Positions 17,772 to 26,315 of a stretch of DNA of 64,000 nt are shown here, in pieces. The stretch is taken from the NCBI GenBank assembly GCA_963789495.1, contig CAWBLP010000010.1, positions 744,001 through 808,000 of the forward strand, given 5' to 3'. The position numbers and the translations under genes are program-made. Origin of the DNA: CAWBLP01 sp963789495. GTDB lineage: Bacteria > Pseudomonadota > Alphaproteobacteria > Acetobacterales > Acetobacteraceae. The number at the start of each line of letters is the position of its first letter. Positions within the stretch are counted from its first letter, which is position 1. The notes beneath the pieces were generated by a model. It had not been told where the DNA came from, ran no database searches, and saw only the letters and a list, made by a program, of their open reading frames with translations.

Positions 17772-18929
17772 GTGACCGAGACCTATTCGCTGGCTGTGGA
17801 CGCTATGGGCGGCGACAGTGCCCCCGCCATGGTGATCGAGGGGCTGGAAATCGCGGCGGAGCGTCATCCGCGCGCGACCTTCCTGCTGGTTGGCGATGAG
17901 GCGCAGCTCGCCCCGCTGCTCGCCGGCAAAAAGCGCGCCTCGGCAGCCTGCACCATCCGGCACGCCCCCGAGGCCATCACCAACGACATGAAGCCGACCG
18001 CGGCGCTGCGGTCGCGGCAGTCGTCGATGCGCATCGCGATCGACGCCGTCGCGGCCGGCGAGGCGTCCGGCATCGTGTCCGCCGGGAATACCGGCGCGCT
18101 GATGGCACTCGCCAAGATCGTGCTGAAAGGCCTGCCCGGCCTCGACCGGCCGGCAATGGCCGCGATCGGCCCCTCGGCGCGCGGCGACGTGGTGATGCTG
18201 GACCTCGGCGCCAACGTGCAATGCGATGCCCGCAACCTGGTGCAGTTCGCCGTGATGGGTGACGTGTTTGCCCGCACCGTGCTGGGACTGACAGCCCCGA
18301 CGATCGGGCTGCTGAATGTCGGCGCCGAGGAACTGAAAGGCGACGACACCGTCCGCCAGGCCGCGGAACTCCTCCGCGCCAGCCATATCAGCCCGCAATT
18401 TCATGGCTTTGTCGAAGGACATGACATCACCGCCGGAACCACCGACGTGGTGGTGACCGACGGGTTCACCGGCAATGTCGCGCTGAAGACCGGCGAGGGC
18501 GCGCTGAAGCTGATCGGCGAACTGCTGCGCCAGGTGTTCACCAGCAGCATCAGCGCCCGGCTTGGCTACCTGCTGGCCCGTCCCGGCCTGGACCGCCTGC
18601 GTGAATGGCTCGACCCGAGTCGCTACAATGGTGCGGTGATGGTCGGGCTGAACGGCGTGGTGGTGAAGTCGCACGGCGGCACGGACGCCCAGGGCTTTGC
18701 CCATGCCGTTGATGTCGCGATGGACATGGTCGTGCACCGGTTCAACGACCACATCCGCGAAGGTCTGACCCGGATCAGCCTGGACAAGCTGGCCACGCAG
18801 GAGAAGAACGGGCCCGAACTCAGGCCCGCGACTCGCCACGGGCTGAATTTCCAACAGGATGCCGATGCCTCCTCGCTCCATCATCGCCGGAATTGGCGCC
18901 TATCTTCCCGAACATGTGGTCAGCAATGA
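17772..18929 (+). CDS. plsX: Phosphate acyltransferase PlsX
   Basis: PlsX converts acyl-ACP to acyl-phosphate, the first step of phospholipid synthesis used with PlsY. The 385-residue protein begins (GTG) MTETYSLAVDAMGGDSAP and has SAGNTGALMALAKI, MLDLGANVQCDARNLVQFA, LLNVGAEELKGDD and VTDGFTGNVALKTGEG, the family motifs. It is longer than the usual 340-355 residues: the conserved part ends near residue 350, and the last 24 residues are encoded over the first 71 bp of fabH. This long out-of-frame overlap suggests translational coupling or a recently lost stop codon. Confidence 0.95.
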   Translation: MTETYSLAVDAMGGDSAPAMVIEGLEIAAERHPRATFLLVGDEAQLAPLLAGKKRASAACTIRHAPEAITNDMKPTAALRSRQSSMRIAIDAVAAGEASGIVSAGNTGALMALAKIVLKGLPGLDRPAMAAIGPSARGDVVMLDLGANVQCDARNLVQFAVMGDVFARTVLGLTAPTIGLLNVGAEELKGDDTVRQAAELLRASHISPQFHGFVEGHDITAGTTDVVVTDGFTGNVALKTGEGALKLIGELLRQVFTSSISARLGYLLARPGLDRLREWLDPSRYNGAVMVGLNGVVVKSHGGTDAQGFAHAVDVAMDMVVHRFNDHIREGLTRISLDKLATQEKNGPELRPATRHGLNFQQDADASSLHHRRNWRLSSRTCGQQ

Positions 18930-19836
18930 CGAGCTGGCGCGTCGTGTGGAAACCTCGGACGAGTGGATCCGCGAGCGAACCGGCATCTGCCAGCGCTACC
19001 TCGCCGCCCCGCATGAGACGGCGGCGTTCATGGGCACCGCGGCGGCGCGGGCTGCATTGGAAGACGCGCAGGCCGAACCGGCCGAGGTGGACGCAATCAT
19101 CCTGGCCACCAGCACGCCCGACCAGGCCTTCCCCGCCACGGCGCTGCGCGTGCAGGCCGCGCTTGGCGTGCCCGGCGGCTTCGGCTTCGACATCGCGGCC
19201 GCCTGTGCCGGCTTCGTCTACGCGCTGTCGGTGGCCGATGCGATGATCCGCACCGGCCAGGCGCGCGGCGCCCTGGTGATCGGCAGCGAGGTCTATTCCC
19301 GCATCATGAACTGGCAGGACCGCGGCACCTGCGTGCTGTTCGGTGACGGCGCGGGCGCGGTGTTCCTGCGCGCCGGCGAGGGCCGCGGCACCATCGATCG
19401 CGGCATCCTGTCCACCCATCTGCACGCTCAGGGCACGCTGGGCGACATCCTTTACGTTGACGGCGCCGTCGGCCGGCCCGACAGGCCCGGGCATCTGGTG
19501 ATGAACGGGCGCGAGGTGTTTCGCCACGCCGTGACCCGGCTGTCGGAGGCGGTGGACGAGGCGCTGGCAGCGAACGGCCTGACCCGGCGCGACGTCGACT
19601 GGCTGGTGCCGCACCAGGCCAATCTGCGCATCATCGATGCCATGGGCAAACGGCTGGGTCTGCCGCCGGAGCGCGTGGTGGTGACGGTGGACCGGCACGC
19701 CAACACCTCGGCCGCCTCGGTTCCGCTGGCGCTGGCGGAAGCTCATAAGGACGGCCGCATCCGCCGGGGCGACCTGGTGCTGATGGAGGCGCTGGGCGGC
19801 GGCCTGACCTGGGGTTCCGCCCTGGTCCGGATGTAA
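18859..19836 (+). CDS. fabH: 3-oxoacyl-ACP synthase III
   Basis: The 325-residue KAS III condenses acetyl-CoA with malonyl-ACP to start fatty acid synthesis. The catalytic triad is visible: Cys116 in AAACAGFVYAL, His in VPHQANLRI and Asn in DRHANTSAASVP. The N-terminus has YLPEHVVSNDELA and DEWIRERTGI. Start ATG 18859 has an in-frame second ATG two codons later. The gene overlaps plsX by 71 bp. Confidence 0.97.
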   Translation: MPMPPRSIIAGIGAYLPEHVVSNDELARRVETSDEWIRERTGICQRYLAAPHETAAFMGTAAARAALEDAQAEPAEVDAIILATSTPDQAFPATALRVQAALGVPGGFGFDIAAACAGFVYALSVADAMIRTGQARGALVIGSEVYSRIMNWQDRGTCVLFGDGAGAVFLRAGEGRGTIDRGILSTHLHAQGTLGDILYVDGAVGRPDRPGHLVMNGREVFRHAVTRLSEAVDEALAANGLTRRDVDWLVPHQANLRIIDAMGKRLGLPPERVVVTVDRHANTSAASVPLALAEAHKDGRIRRGDLVLMEALGGGLTWGSALVRM

Positions 19837-19919
19837 CCGGCGTCCGCTCAGCGGCGCCGCAGCCCGCCCAAACGCCGGCCGCAACCACCTGATCCTGAGA
19901 GATTTTTTTCGTATTCCGC

Positions 19920-19948
19920 TTGACGGACCGGGCATCGCTGCCTAGCGT
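19920..19948 (+). promoter_or_regulatory. Probable ihfA promoter
   Basis: TTGACG (19920-19925) and TAGCGT (19943-19948) are separated by 17 bp, a good sigma-70-type match. The ihfA ATG begins only 7 nt after the -10 box, where transcription would be expected to start, so the main transcript may be leaderless. Confidence 0.45.
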
Positions 19949-19954
19949 CCCAGG

Positions 19955-20266
19955 ATGCAAACGGTGACACGCGCGCATCTGGCCGAAACCATCTACGCTC
20001 AGGTAGGCCTGTCGCGTAACGAATCCGCTGACCTGCTGGAGACCGTGCTGGAGCGGATGGTCAGTCGGTTGGAAGTGGGAGAATCCGTTAAAATCAGCGG
20101 GTTCGGCACATTTTCTGTGCGCCAGAAAGGGCGTCGGGTTGGTCGAAATCCGAAAACCGGCCAGGAGGTTCCGATCCTGCCGCGCCGTGTCCTGGTATTC
20201 CGACCCAGCCATGTGCTGAAAGCCCGAATCAACGGCACCGCCCCAGGTCCGGACGAAGACGAATGA
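19955..20266 (+). CDS. ihfA: Integration host factor subunit alpha
   Basis: The 103-residue protein is a DNABII histone-like protein. VKISGFGTFSVRQKGRRVGRNPKTG is the beta-arm region with the RNPKTG motif, and the N-terminal MQTVTRAHLAETIYAQVGLSR marks the IHF-alpha branch. With IHF-beta it binds and sharply bends DNA. It overlaps the following MerR-type gene by 4 nt, the standard alphaproteobacterial ihfA-merR pair. Confidence 0.95.
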   Translation: MQTVTRAHLAETIYAQVGLSRNESADLLETVLERMVSRLEVGESVKISGFGTFSVRQKGRRVGRNPKTGQEVPILPRRVLVFRPSHVLKARINGTAPGPDEDE

Positions 20267-20799
20267 GCGGACCGGCGGAAGACGCCGGCCTCGACACTCC
20301 AGCCGGCCGCTCCAGGCCCCAGAAAGCGCCCAATGCGTTCCGCACCATCAGCGAGGTGGCGGACGAACTGCACATCCCGCAGCACGTGCTGCGCTTCTGG
20401 GAGACCAAGTTCCCCCAGGTAAAGCCGCTGAAGCGCGGCGGCGGTCGGCGCTACTACCGGCCCGACGACATCGCGCTGCTGCGGCGCATTTCCGATCTGC
20501 TGTATATCCAGGGCTATACGATCAAGGGTGTGCAGCGCCTGCTGCGTGAGGGCGGCGGTCGACTGTCCGACGACATTCCTCCGCCGACGCCCGACGAGCA
20601 GGCGGAAGCGGCGCTGGAACGGGCCTCGGCCACTCCCCGCCCGGAGCCCGAACTGCCGATCCCGGGCCTGGCGCCGACCCCGTTCCCGGTCCCCCGCATG
20701 ACCGCCCGGCCGCGGCAGGATGGCGAGGTGGAGCGGCTACGCGCGGTGCTGACCGAGACGCTGCGCGAACTGGAGGCGCTGCGGGCGCTGCTGCCCTGA
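20263..20799 (+). CDS. MerR-family transcriptional regulator
   Basis: The 178-residue protein has a MerR winged helix at about 27-95: FRTISEVADELHIPQHVLRFWE, followed by YYRPDDIALLRRISDLLYIQGYTIKGVQRLL. The rest is proline-rich and ends in a short leucine helix (GEVERLRAVLTETLRELEAL). No metal-binding cysteines are present, so it is not a classical metal sensor. It is conserved behind ihfA in alphaproteobacteria, and its targets are not known. Confidence 0.88.
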   Translation: MSGPAEDAGLDTPAGRSRPQKAPNAFRTISEVADELHIPQHVLRFWETKFPQVKPLKRGGGRRYYRPDDIALLRRISDLLYIQGYTIKGVQRLLREGGGRLSDDIPPPTPDEQAEAALERASATPRPEPELPIPGLAPTPFPVPRMTARPRQDGEVERLRAVLTETLRELEALRALLP

Positions 20800-21354
20800 C
20801 TCTGGCTGCCAGGTGGGCGGCGGCCTCATACAATGAGCGGGGTTGGCAGGTGCGGCGTGTGTCATGATCGCCCTGGCTCATCTCATGGCCGGTCCCGTTT
20901 CGTCACAGCCGATCCCGCCTTCGTCATGCTCGGCCCGTTTCGTCCTAGCCAGTCCCCGTTTTCGTCTTGGCCGATCCCCGTGTTCGTCATGGCCGAGCTT
21001 GACCGGGCCATCTCCGCCGGAACGATCGGGTCGCCCAGCACCGGTTGGTTGCTGGTCAGATGGTCGACCGTCACCACGGTGGCCGCGTTCGGCGGTGCCG
21101 GTGGCGTGCGCTCTCGCTGTCACCGCCACCAACACGCGGATGGCGCGCAGAGAGTAGTCAGCCTACGCCGGGGTCTCCGGACTTGCGTCGCCGAACGGCT
21201 GGGGGCTCGCAATCCATGCCCCGGATCGACTGTCGTCCTCGCGGTCGTTCTTCGCCGCGGCGGAGAGCCATATCGATCCCGTGTCGGGTTGGCGGTTTTC
21301 CGCAGCGTGCTCGATGGCAATCCGCCCGTGCCGAACAGTCCGCCCAGCGCCCCG
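20800..21354. other. Gene-free stretch with repeats
   Basis: No convincing gene in 555 bp. The first part holds a tandem array of about 21-bp units (20884-20988) that runs into an R2-type GGCCGAGCTTGACCGGGCC element near 20990-21035. From 21060 to 21354 nothing recognisable is seen. Confidence 0.6.
20884..20988 (+). repeat. Degenerate 21-bp tandem repeat, about 5 units
   Basis: Five consecutive units follow the pattern CATGGCCGATCCCCGTTTCGT with base changes and one-base indels, each ending TTCGT. Not CRISPR: there are no spacers. Confidence 0.65.
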
Positions 21355-21910
21355 CTAAAACGCGGTGATGGTCAGCGGTGCGAACGCGAACAAATTCGCG
21401 TATTCGCCGGCCGGCGGATACCAGCCGGGCCCTTGGCATCCCGCGTGCCAGCAGACCCGCTTACCGTCCGTTTGCCATTTGTTGAGCTTCTGGCGGCCCA
21501 AGACCAGATATTGGTCCGCAGCGCAGCTCGTATTGAGCCACGGATCGATGACGAGGTAGCTTGCTGCGACGCGGGCACCGCAGAACTCCCTGACGCTGGC
21601 ATAGTTCTGCCCTCCAGCGGGAATCGGCAGTTCCGACACCACGCAGAACACGTGATCCCCCGGATTGTTGATGGTGGCGATGTAGATCCGGTCGCGGCGG
21701 ACGAATTCCGACTTCAGCACGTACCAGGCGGCCAATGCGGCCTGTTCGCCGCAATTGCCGGCGCGGTCTGCGATCGGCACGCGGACCAATGCCTGCGCCA
21801 GAGCGTAATTCGAGGGCTGCGGGCCAAGCCGCAGGTTCTGCGAAGCGATGGCGTCATTCCAGCGCGCCAATGCCTTGACCTGGACGGTGTTCCATAACGC
21901 ATTGTCAATA

Positions 21911-22956
21911 GACCCGTTGCGAAAATGAGTACGTTAGCGGCTCTCCGTCGGTGAGCTGAGCCGGCGCGGCCGAGCTTGACAGGTCACGGGACGATTCGAT
22001 TCGTCGAGAACCTTCTTCATGAAGGTACCCGGCCCGATGTCCCGTCCGTTCTCCGCTGCCCGGTTGCGCGCCAGCACGAGCTTCGTCCGCCTGACCGGGG
22101 TCAGCGTCGCCACGTTCGACAAAATGCTGAAGCAACTCGCGGACCCCTGGGAGAAAGCTCAGCTGCACAAGGCCAAATCCGGCCGCCCCTGGGACGTCGG
22201 TGGTTTGGAAGATCATCTTTTGATCATGCTGATCTATTATCGTTGCTACATCACCCAGGAGTTCCTGGGCTTCTTCTACAACGTCAACAAAAGCGCGATC
22301 TGCCGAGCGATCCAGCGGATCGAAAAGCTCGCCCGGCCGCTGATCGGGGTTGGACGGAAGCCCAAAATCAGTCGGAACGAGGCCGAGGCCCTGATCGTCG
22401 ATTGCACCGAGCAGCCGATCCAGCGTCCTGACACGGACGCCAAACAGCGAGAGCATTACTCCGGCAAGAAGAAGCGCCATACGGTGAAGACCGAATACAT
22501 CGTTACCCGGAATGGTCGTATCGTCAGCGCCTCGCCCTCTCACCCCGGCAGTCACCATGACCTGGCGATCCGTCGCAATGGACCAAAGCTGCCGAGGAAG
22601 GCACGGCTCTACGCGGACAGTGCGTACCAGGGGTACGACAAGGAACATCGGAACCTGGAATGTCCATACAAGAAGCCAAAGAACGGGAAACTCACTGATG
22701 AGGAGAAGGCATATAACCGTGGACTGAGTGGATTCCGTGTCAGGGTTGAGCACCGGATCGGACGAACGAAACGGTTCAGGATCGCTGCTGAGCGGTTTCG
22801 CAACCCACTTGGGACGCATCACACCAAAATCTCCATCATCGCGGGACTGGTGAACCTGCAAGCTGGGTTCGGACCGTTCTGATCAGGTGAGGGAAACGCC
22901 GCCGGTGAGAACGCGCCGGACACCGCTGACCGGGGGGCCGACTTTCGCAACGGGTC
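21911..22956 (+). mobile_element. IS5-family-like insertion sequence, copy A
   Basis: 1046 bp bounded by the inverted repeat GACCCGTTGCGAAA and flanked on both sides by TA, the inferred target duplication; removing the element plus one TA exactly restores the host frame. It has a single transposase gene. Copies B and C (57915-58959 and 59171-60215) are almost identical; copy A has one extra C just before the transposase start. Confidence 0.9.
22037..22882 (+). CDS. IS5-like DDE transposase, copy A
   Basis: The 281-residue transposase begins MSRPFSAARLRAS. It has an N-terminal helix-turn-helix of the DDE-associated type (ITQEFLGFFYNVNKSAICRA, about 80-99) and a DDE_4-type catalytic core with acidic residues in IVDCTEQPI, LYADSAYQGYD and VRVEHRIGR. 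It cuts and pastes the element it sits in. It appears intact. A long open frame on the opposite strand is a codon-bias shadow. Confidence 0.92.
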   Translation: MSRPFSAARLRASTSFVRLTGVSVATFDKMLKQLADPWEKAQLHKAKSGRPWDVGGLEDHLLIMLIYYRCYITQEFLGFFYNVNKSAICRAIQRIEKLARPLIGVGRKPKISRNEAEALIVDCTEQPIQRPDTDAKQREHYSGKKKRHTVKTEYIVTRNGRIVSASPSHPGSHHDLAIRRNGPKLPRKARLYADSAYQGYDKEHRNLECPYKKPKNGKLTDEEKAYNRGLSGFRVRVEHRIGRTKRFRIAAERFRNPLGTHHTKISIIAGLVNLQAGFGPF

Positions 22957-23068
22957 TAATGCTTCCGTCAGTCTCGACGGCATAGAGTTTATTGCCGCTC
23001 TTGTGGCCTTTTCTGAAGAACTCGCGGACACGATCATTGATGCGATCTCCCATGGCCTGGTCAGGCAT

Positions 23069-23438
23069 GTGTCGTTTCCTGCTGTGGGATGAAGGATGAT
23101 TTTTCTACCAGGGTGCCTCCGCCCGTCTCAATCGCAAAATCGTGCCAGAGCAATTGTAATCGGTGCGGCCGATCTGATATTTGCTACCGAGCAAGATTTA
23201 GTTGAATTTGATGATGTAAGTTCATCCAAATAACGGTGTACCTGTTGCGTGCTGCCGCGCCAATACGCGCCAGGTACGCCACGTTGACGATGCCGCGCCA
23301 GCCTTGCAGTGGCGGCGGTGATGACATCCCCGCTCCGCCCGGCATTGGCGCCGCAGCCACCCGCCCCTATGGTCGCCGCTGCGACGCAGGACGGACGCGC
23401 AGACGCGGCAACACCGGCGCGCAGGGCAGGGGGGAATC
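23069..23438. other. Intergenic region, partly AT-rich
   Basis: 370 bp without a supported gene. 23090-23235 is clearly more AT-rich than its surroundings and holds the upstream region of the split gene. The rest is GC-rich leader before the luciferase-like gene, ending in a GGCAGGGGGG purine run that could be its ribosome site. Confidence 0.5.
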
Positions 23439-23451
23439 ATGCGAACTCGGG

Positions 23452-24471
23452 GTGTTCGACCATATGGACCGCAGCCAGGCGCCGCTGCACCAGTTCTTCG
23501 CCGACCGCATGCGGCTGATCGAGGCCTACGATCGCGCCGGCTTCTACGGCTATCACGTGGCCGAACACCACGCGACCCCGCTCGGTGTCGCCCCATCGCC
23601 CGGCGTGTGGCTGGCGGCGATCGCGCAGCGCACCACCCGGCTGCGGTTCGGCGCCCTGGTCTACCTGCTGCCGCTCTACCACCCGCTGAAGCTGCTGGAA
23701 GAGATCTGCATGCTCGACCAGATGAGCGGCGGCCGTCTGATGCTCGGCGTCGGCCGCGGCATCTCGCCGATCGAGCTGCGCTATTACGGTCTCGATCCGG
23801 CGCAGACTCCGGCGATGTACCAGGAGGCGCTGGAAGTCATCCTGCAGGGCATGGCTTGCAAGGAGCTGACATTCGAAGGCCAGCACTACAGCTATCGCAA
23901 TGTCCCGATCGAACTGGAGCCGTTCCAGAAGCCGCATCCGCCGCTGTGGTACGGCATCGGGCGGGAGGATGCGGTGCCGTGGGCGGCCGAGCACAGCGTC
24001 AACACCGTGGGCAATGTGACCGGCGCGAAGATGCGGCCGATCACCGATCGCTATCGCCGCGAATGGGTCGCGCTGGGGCGCGATCCGGCGACGCTGCCGC
24101 TGATGGGGCTCAGCCGCCACGTCGTCGTCGCCGAGACCGAACGCGAGGCGCTGGCGGTTGCCCGGCGCGGCTATGACAAATGGCGGCACAGCTTCCTGGT
24201 GCTGTGGCGCAAGCACAATATGCAGTTGCCGAATCCGAACGCGCTGTTCCCCGAAACCTTCGAGGGCGCCGAAGCGGAAGGTCGTGCCGTCGCCGGCCCG
24301 CCGGACAAGGTGCGCGCCTTTCTGCAGCGCGAGATCGATGCCGGTGGCCTGAACTATCTGCTGTGCCGCTTCGCTTTCGGTGACATCGCGGCGGACGAGG
24401 CATTGCATTCGCTCGATCTGTTTACCCGGCAGGTGATGCCGGAGCTGCACGAAGCTCGCGTGGAGGTCTGA
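23452..24471 (+). CDS. LLM-class flavin-dependent oxidoreductase
   Basis: The 339-residue protein belongs to the bacterial-luciferase-like monooxygenases: FYGYHVAEHHATPLGVAPSPGVWLAAI, then LLEEICMLDQMSGGRLMLGVGRG, which binds FMN or F420. These enzymes use reduced flavin and O2 to oxidise small organics. The expected N-terminus MRLGVFDH would start at ATG 23439 behind a good ribosome site, but one extra A near 23444 puts that ATG out of frame; GTG 23452 is the only in-frame start close by. The MBL hydrolase follows after 2 bp, so the two are cotranscribed. Confidence 0.82.
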   Translation: MFDHMDRSQAPLHQFFADRMRLIEAYDRAGFYGYHVAEHHATPLGVAPSPGVWLAAIAQRTTRLRFGALVYLLPLYHPLKLLEEICMLDQMSGGRLMLGVGRGISPIELRYYGLDPAQTPAMYQEALEVILQGMACKELTFEGQHYSYRNVPIELEPFQKPHPPLWYGIGREDAVPWAAEHSVNTVGNVTGAKMRPITDRYRREWVALGRDPATLPLMGLSRHVVVAETEREALAVARRGYDKWRHSFLVLWRKHNMQLPNPNALFPETFEGAEAEGRAVAGPPDKVRAFLQREIDAGGLNYLLCRFAFGDIAADEALHSLDLFTRQVMPELHEARVEV

Positions 24472-24473
24472 TC

Positions 24474-25268
24474 ATGTCAGCGCAATACGAGGTCTTTGCC
24501 ATTCGCTATGCGACGCGCGCGGCGCGCCGAGCGGATCATTTCATCGGGGGCGATCCGCATGACGGACCGATGCCGATGGATTATTTCGTCTGGGTGGCGA
24601 AGAACGCCGACCGCGCGGTGGTGATCGATATCGGTTTCACCGCGGAGAGCGGCGGCAAGCGGGGCCGCTCACTGCTGCGCGACCCGATCGATTCGCTCGC
24701 GCTGATCGGCGTCGATGTGGCGCGGGTGCAGGACGTGATCCTGACCCACATGCATTACGACCATGTCGGCAATTTCGCCAAGTTCCCGGTGGCGCGGTTC
24801 CATCTGCAGGAGCCGGAAATCCATTACGCGGTCGGCCGCCATATGCGGCACAAGCAGTTGGCGAAGTCGTTCGAGCCGGACGATGTGTGCGGCATCGTGC
24901 GGCTGAACTTCGACGGCCGCGTGGTGTACCGCACCGGCCCGGGTGAGATCGTGCCCGGCATCAGCGTGGTGCCGACTGGCGGACACTCGGTCGGCTTGCA
25001 GTTCGTCACGGTGAACACGGCACGCGGCATTGTCGTGCTGGCGTCGGACGTCACGCATTTCTACGAGCACATGGAGACCGGCCGCCCGTTCACCACGGCT
25101 TTCCATATCGGCGACATGCTGGACGCGTTTGACACGCTGCGCGCCCACGCGCCGAGTCCGCAGCACATCGTGCCGGGTCACGATCCGGAGGTGATGCGGC
25201 GCTACCCGCCACCCAAGCCGTCGCTGGAGGGCATCGTGGTCCGGCTGGACGTCCCGCCGACCGCGTGA
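24474..25268 (+). CDS. Metallo-beta-lactamase-fold hydrolase, AHL-lactonase-like
   Basis: The 264-residue protein has the HMHYDH zinc motif (about 92-97), a further metal histidine in TGGHSVG, the bridging Asp in LASDVTHFYEHM and the final His in VPGHDPEVM. This spacing matches the N-acyl-homoserine-lactonase group (AiiA/AttM-like), which opens lactone rings. It directly follows a monooxygenase, and a Baeyer-Villiger-type enzyme lies nearby, so a catabolic lactone product is a more likely substrate than a quorum signal. Confidence 0.85.
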   Translation: MSAQYEVFAIRYATRAARRADHFIGGDPHDGPMPMDYFVWVAKNADRAVVIDIGFTAESGGKRGRSLLRDPIDSLALIGVDVARVQDVILTHMHYDHVGNFAKFPVARFHLQEPEIHYAVGRHMRHKQLAKSFEPDDVCGIVRLNFDGRVVYRTGPGEIVPGISVVPTGGHSVGLQFVTVNTARGIVVLASDVTHFYEHMETGRPFTTAFHIGDMLDAFDTLRAHAPSPQHIVPGHDPEVMRRYPPPKPSLEGIVVRLDVPPTA

Positions 25269-25317
25269 TGGTGGCCCGCTGGGTTACCGGTGCACGGCCG
25301 GTGCTCCACCGTCGCCG

Positions 25318-25475
25318 CCCCACCGTCTTGGCCGGGCCTGACCCGGCCATCTCCACCGGAACGATCGGGACGCGCAGAACGGGCTGCATGCGCTTTCTCG
25401 GGCAGATGGCCGGGTCAGGCCCGGCCATGACGGGAAGCTGGGGCAGATGGCCGGGTCAGGCCAGACCCCTATCGC
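25318..25475. repeat. R2 palindromic repeat cluster
   Basis: Three copies of a GGCCGGGTCAGGCC-type palindrome, one inverted against the other two, between convergent genes. The hairpins could act as a bidirectional terminator. Related sequence is seen near 21.0 kb and between ilvB and ilvN. Confidence 0.65.
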
Positions 25476-25523
25476 GGAGTGTAAGGCTCGACGGAAAGTG
25501 CCGCTCGCATGCCAACCCCGCCG

Positions 25524-26312
25524 CTATTGCTTCGCCCGCGCGAACGGATTGCGCAGCACGCCGAGGCCGGTGATCTCCACCTCCACCACGTCGCCGTCCT
25601 TGATGTCGGGTGACGTGCCGTCGGTGCCCATCCAGATCACGTCGCCCGGATACAGCGTCAGGTAGCGCGTCATCGCCTCGATGTAGGTCGGGATGTCGAA
25701 GATCATATCGTTGGTTTTGAAACGCAGGCTGTCGGCGCCGTTCACCCGCACGGTCGTCTCCATCGCATCGAGATCGACTTCGGTCTCGATCCACGGCCCC
25801 ATCGGCTTGAACGTGTCGGCATTCTTGCCGCGCCAGAAGGTGCGGTCGCCGCGCTGCCAGGTGCGCTCGCTGACATCGTTGCCGATGGTGTAGCCGAACA
25901 CGCAGGACATCGCGTCGGCTTTCGACAGATGCTTGGCCTGTTTGCCGATCACGACCACCAGTTCGCCTTCGTAGTTCACCTTTTCCGTGGCGTCGTGCGG
26001 GATCACCACCGTGCCGCCATGCGGCAGCAGCGCGTTGTTGGCGCGGTAGCCGATATCCGCCTTCTCCGGAAACACCGGCTGCACGCCGCGCTTTTCCGCC
26101 ATCTCCCGGATGTGCGCGGCGTAGTTGATGCCGGCGGCGTAGAAGGTGCGCGGGATCACCGGCACTTCCAGCGTCACGTCGGCGAGCTTGTAGTGCGCGC
26201 CGGTGGTGCGATGCGGCCCCCAAGGCTCGCCGTTGATCTCCTGCACCATATCGCGGTCGTCGAGCGAGCCATAGGCGGTGCGGCCGTCGCGGGTGAAGCG
26301 GATCCAGCGCAT
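25524..26312 (-). CDS. Fumarylacetoacetate hydrolase family protein
   Basis: The 262-residue protein has the FAH-fold catalytic core: metal ligands in NYEGELVVVIGKQAKHL (Glu-x-Glu), GNDVSERTWQR with the Asp ligand, and LYPGDVIWMGTDGTSPDIKDGDVVEVEI. The family cleaves C-C bonds of acyl-pyruvates or isomerises and hydrates 2-oxo acids in aromatic and alicyclic degradation. It is 3 bp after a SnoaL-like gene and in the same leftward unit as the TauD dioxygenase. Confidence 0.9.
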   Translation of the reverse strand: MRWIRFTRDGRTAYGSLDDRDMVQEINGEPWGPHRTTGAHYKLADVTLEVPVIPRTFYAAGINYAAHIREMAEKRGVQPVFPEKADIGYRANNALLPHGGTVVIPHDATEKVNYEGELVVVIGKQAKHLSKADAMSCVFGYTIGNDVSERTWQRGDRTFWRGKNADTFKPMGPWIETEVDLDAMETTVRVNGADSLRFKTNDMIFDIPTYIEAMTRYLTLYPGDVIWMGTDGTSPDIKDGDVVEVEITGLGVLRNPFARAKQ

Positions 26313-26315
26313 CGC

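Larger units (their letters stand above)
21355..23068 (-). pseudogene. Putative papain/transglutaminase-like protein, split by an IS5-type element
   Basis: Removing the IS and one TA restores an uninterrupted frame of about 222 residues: ATG 23068 with AGGAAA upstream, then GNKLYAVETDGSI, then IDNALWNTVQVKALARWNDA on the other side, ending at TAG 21355. The C-terminal part has a candidate Cys-His-Asp triad in order: NCGEQAALAAW, PGDHVFCVV and YLVIDPWLN. This pattern occurs in papain-like and transglutaminase-like folds, including proteins annotated as effector-like, but I cannot assign a family. No signal peptide is visible. The insertion separates 37 N-terminal residues from the putative catalytic part, so the gene is almost certainly inactive. 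Confidence 0.75.

Noticed and set aside
20800..20900. tRNA gene after the ihfA-merR pair, common in alphaproteobacteria
   Set aside because: No cloverleaf or T-loop sequence (GGTTCGAAT-like) was found there.
20884..20988. CRISPR-like array of 21-bp units
   Set aside because: No spacers between units.
21905..22861. Long open frame antisense to the IS5-type transposase (also in copies B and C)
   Set aside because: Repeated in each copy only because the IS is repeated; it has no recognisable domain, and the transposase strand has the DDE motifs.
24474..25268. Dedicated quorum-quenching role for the lactonase-like protein
   Set aside because: The fold fits, but the gene is coupled to a monooxygenase within a degradative cluster and no luxI/luxR gene is seen.
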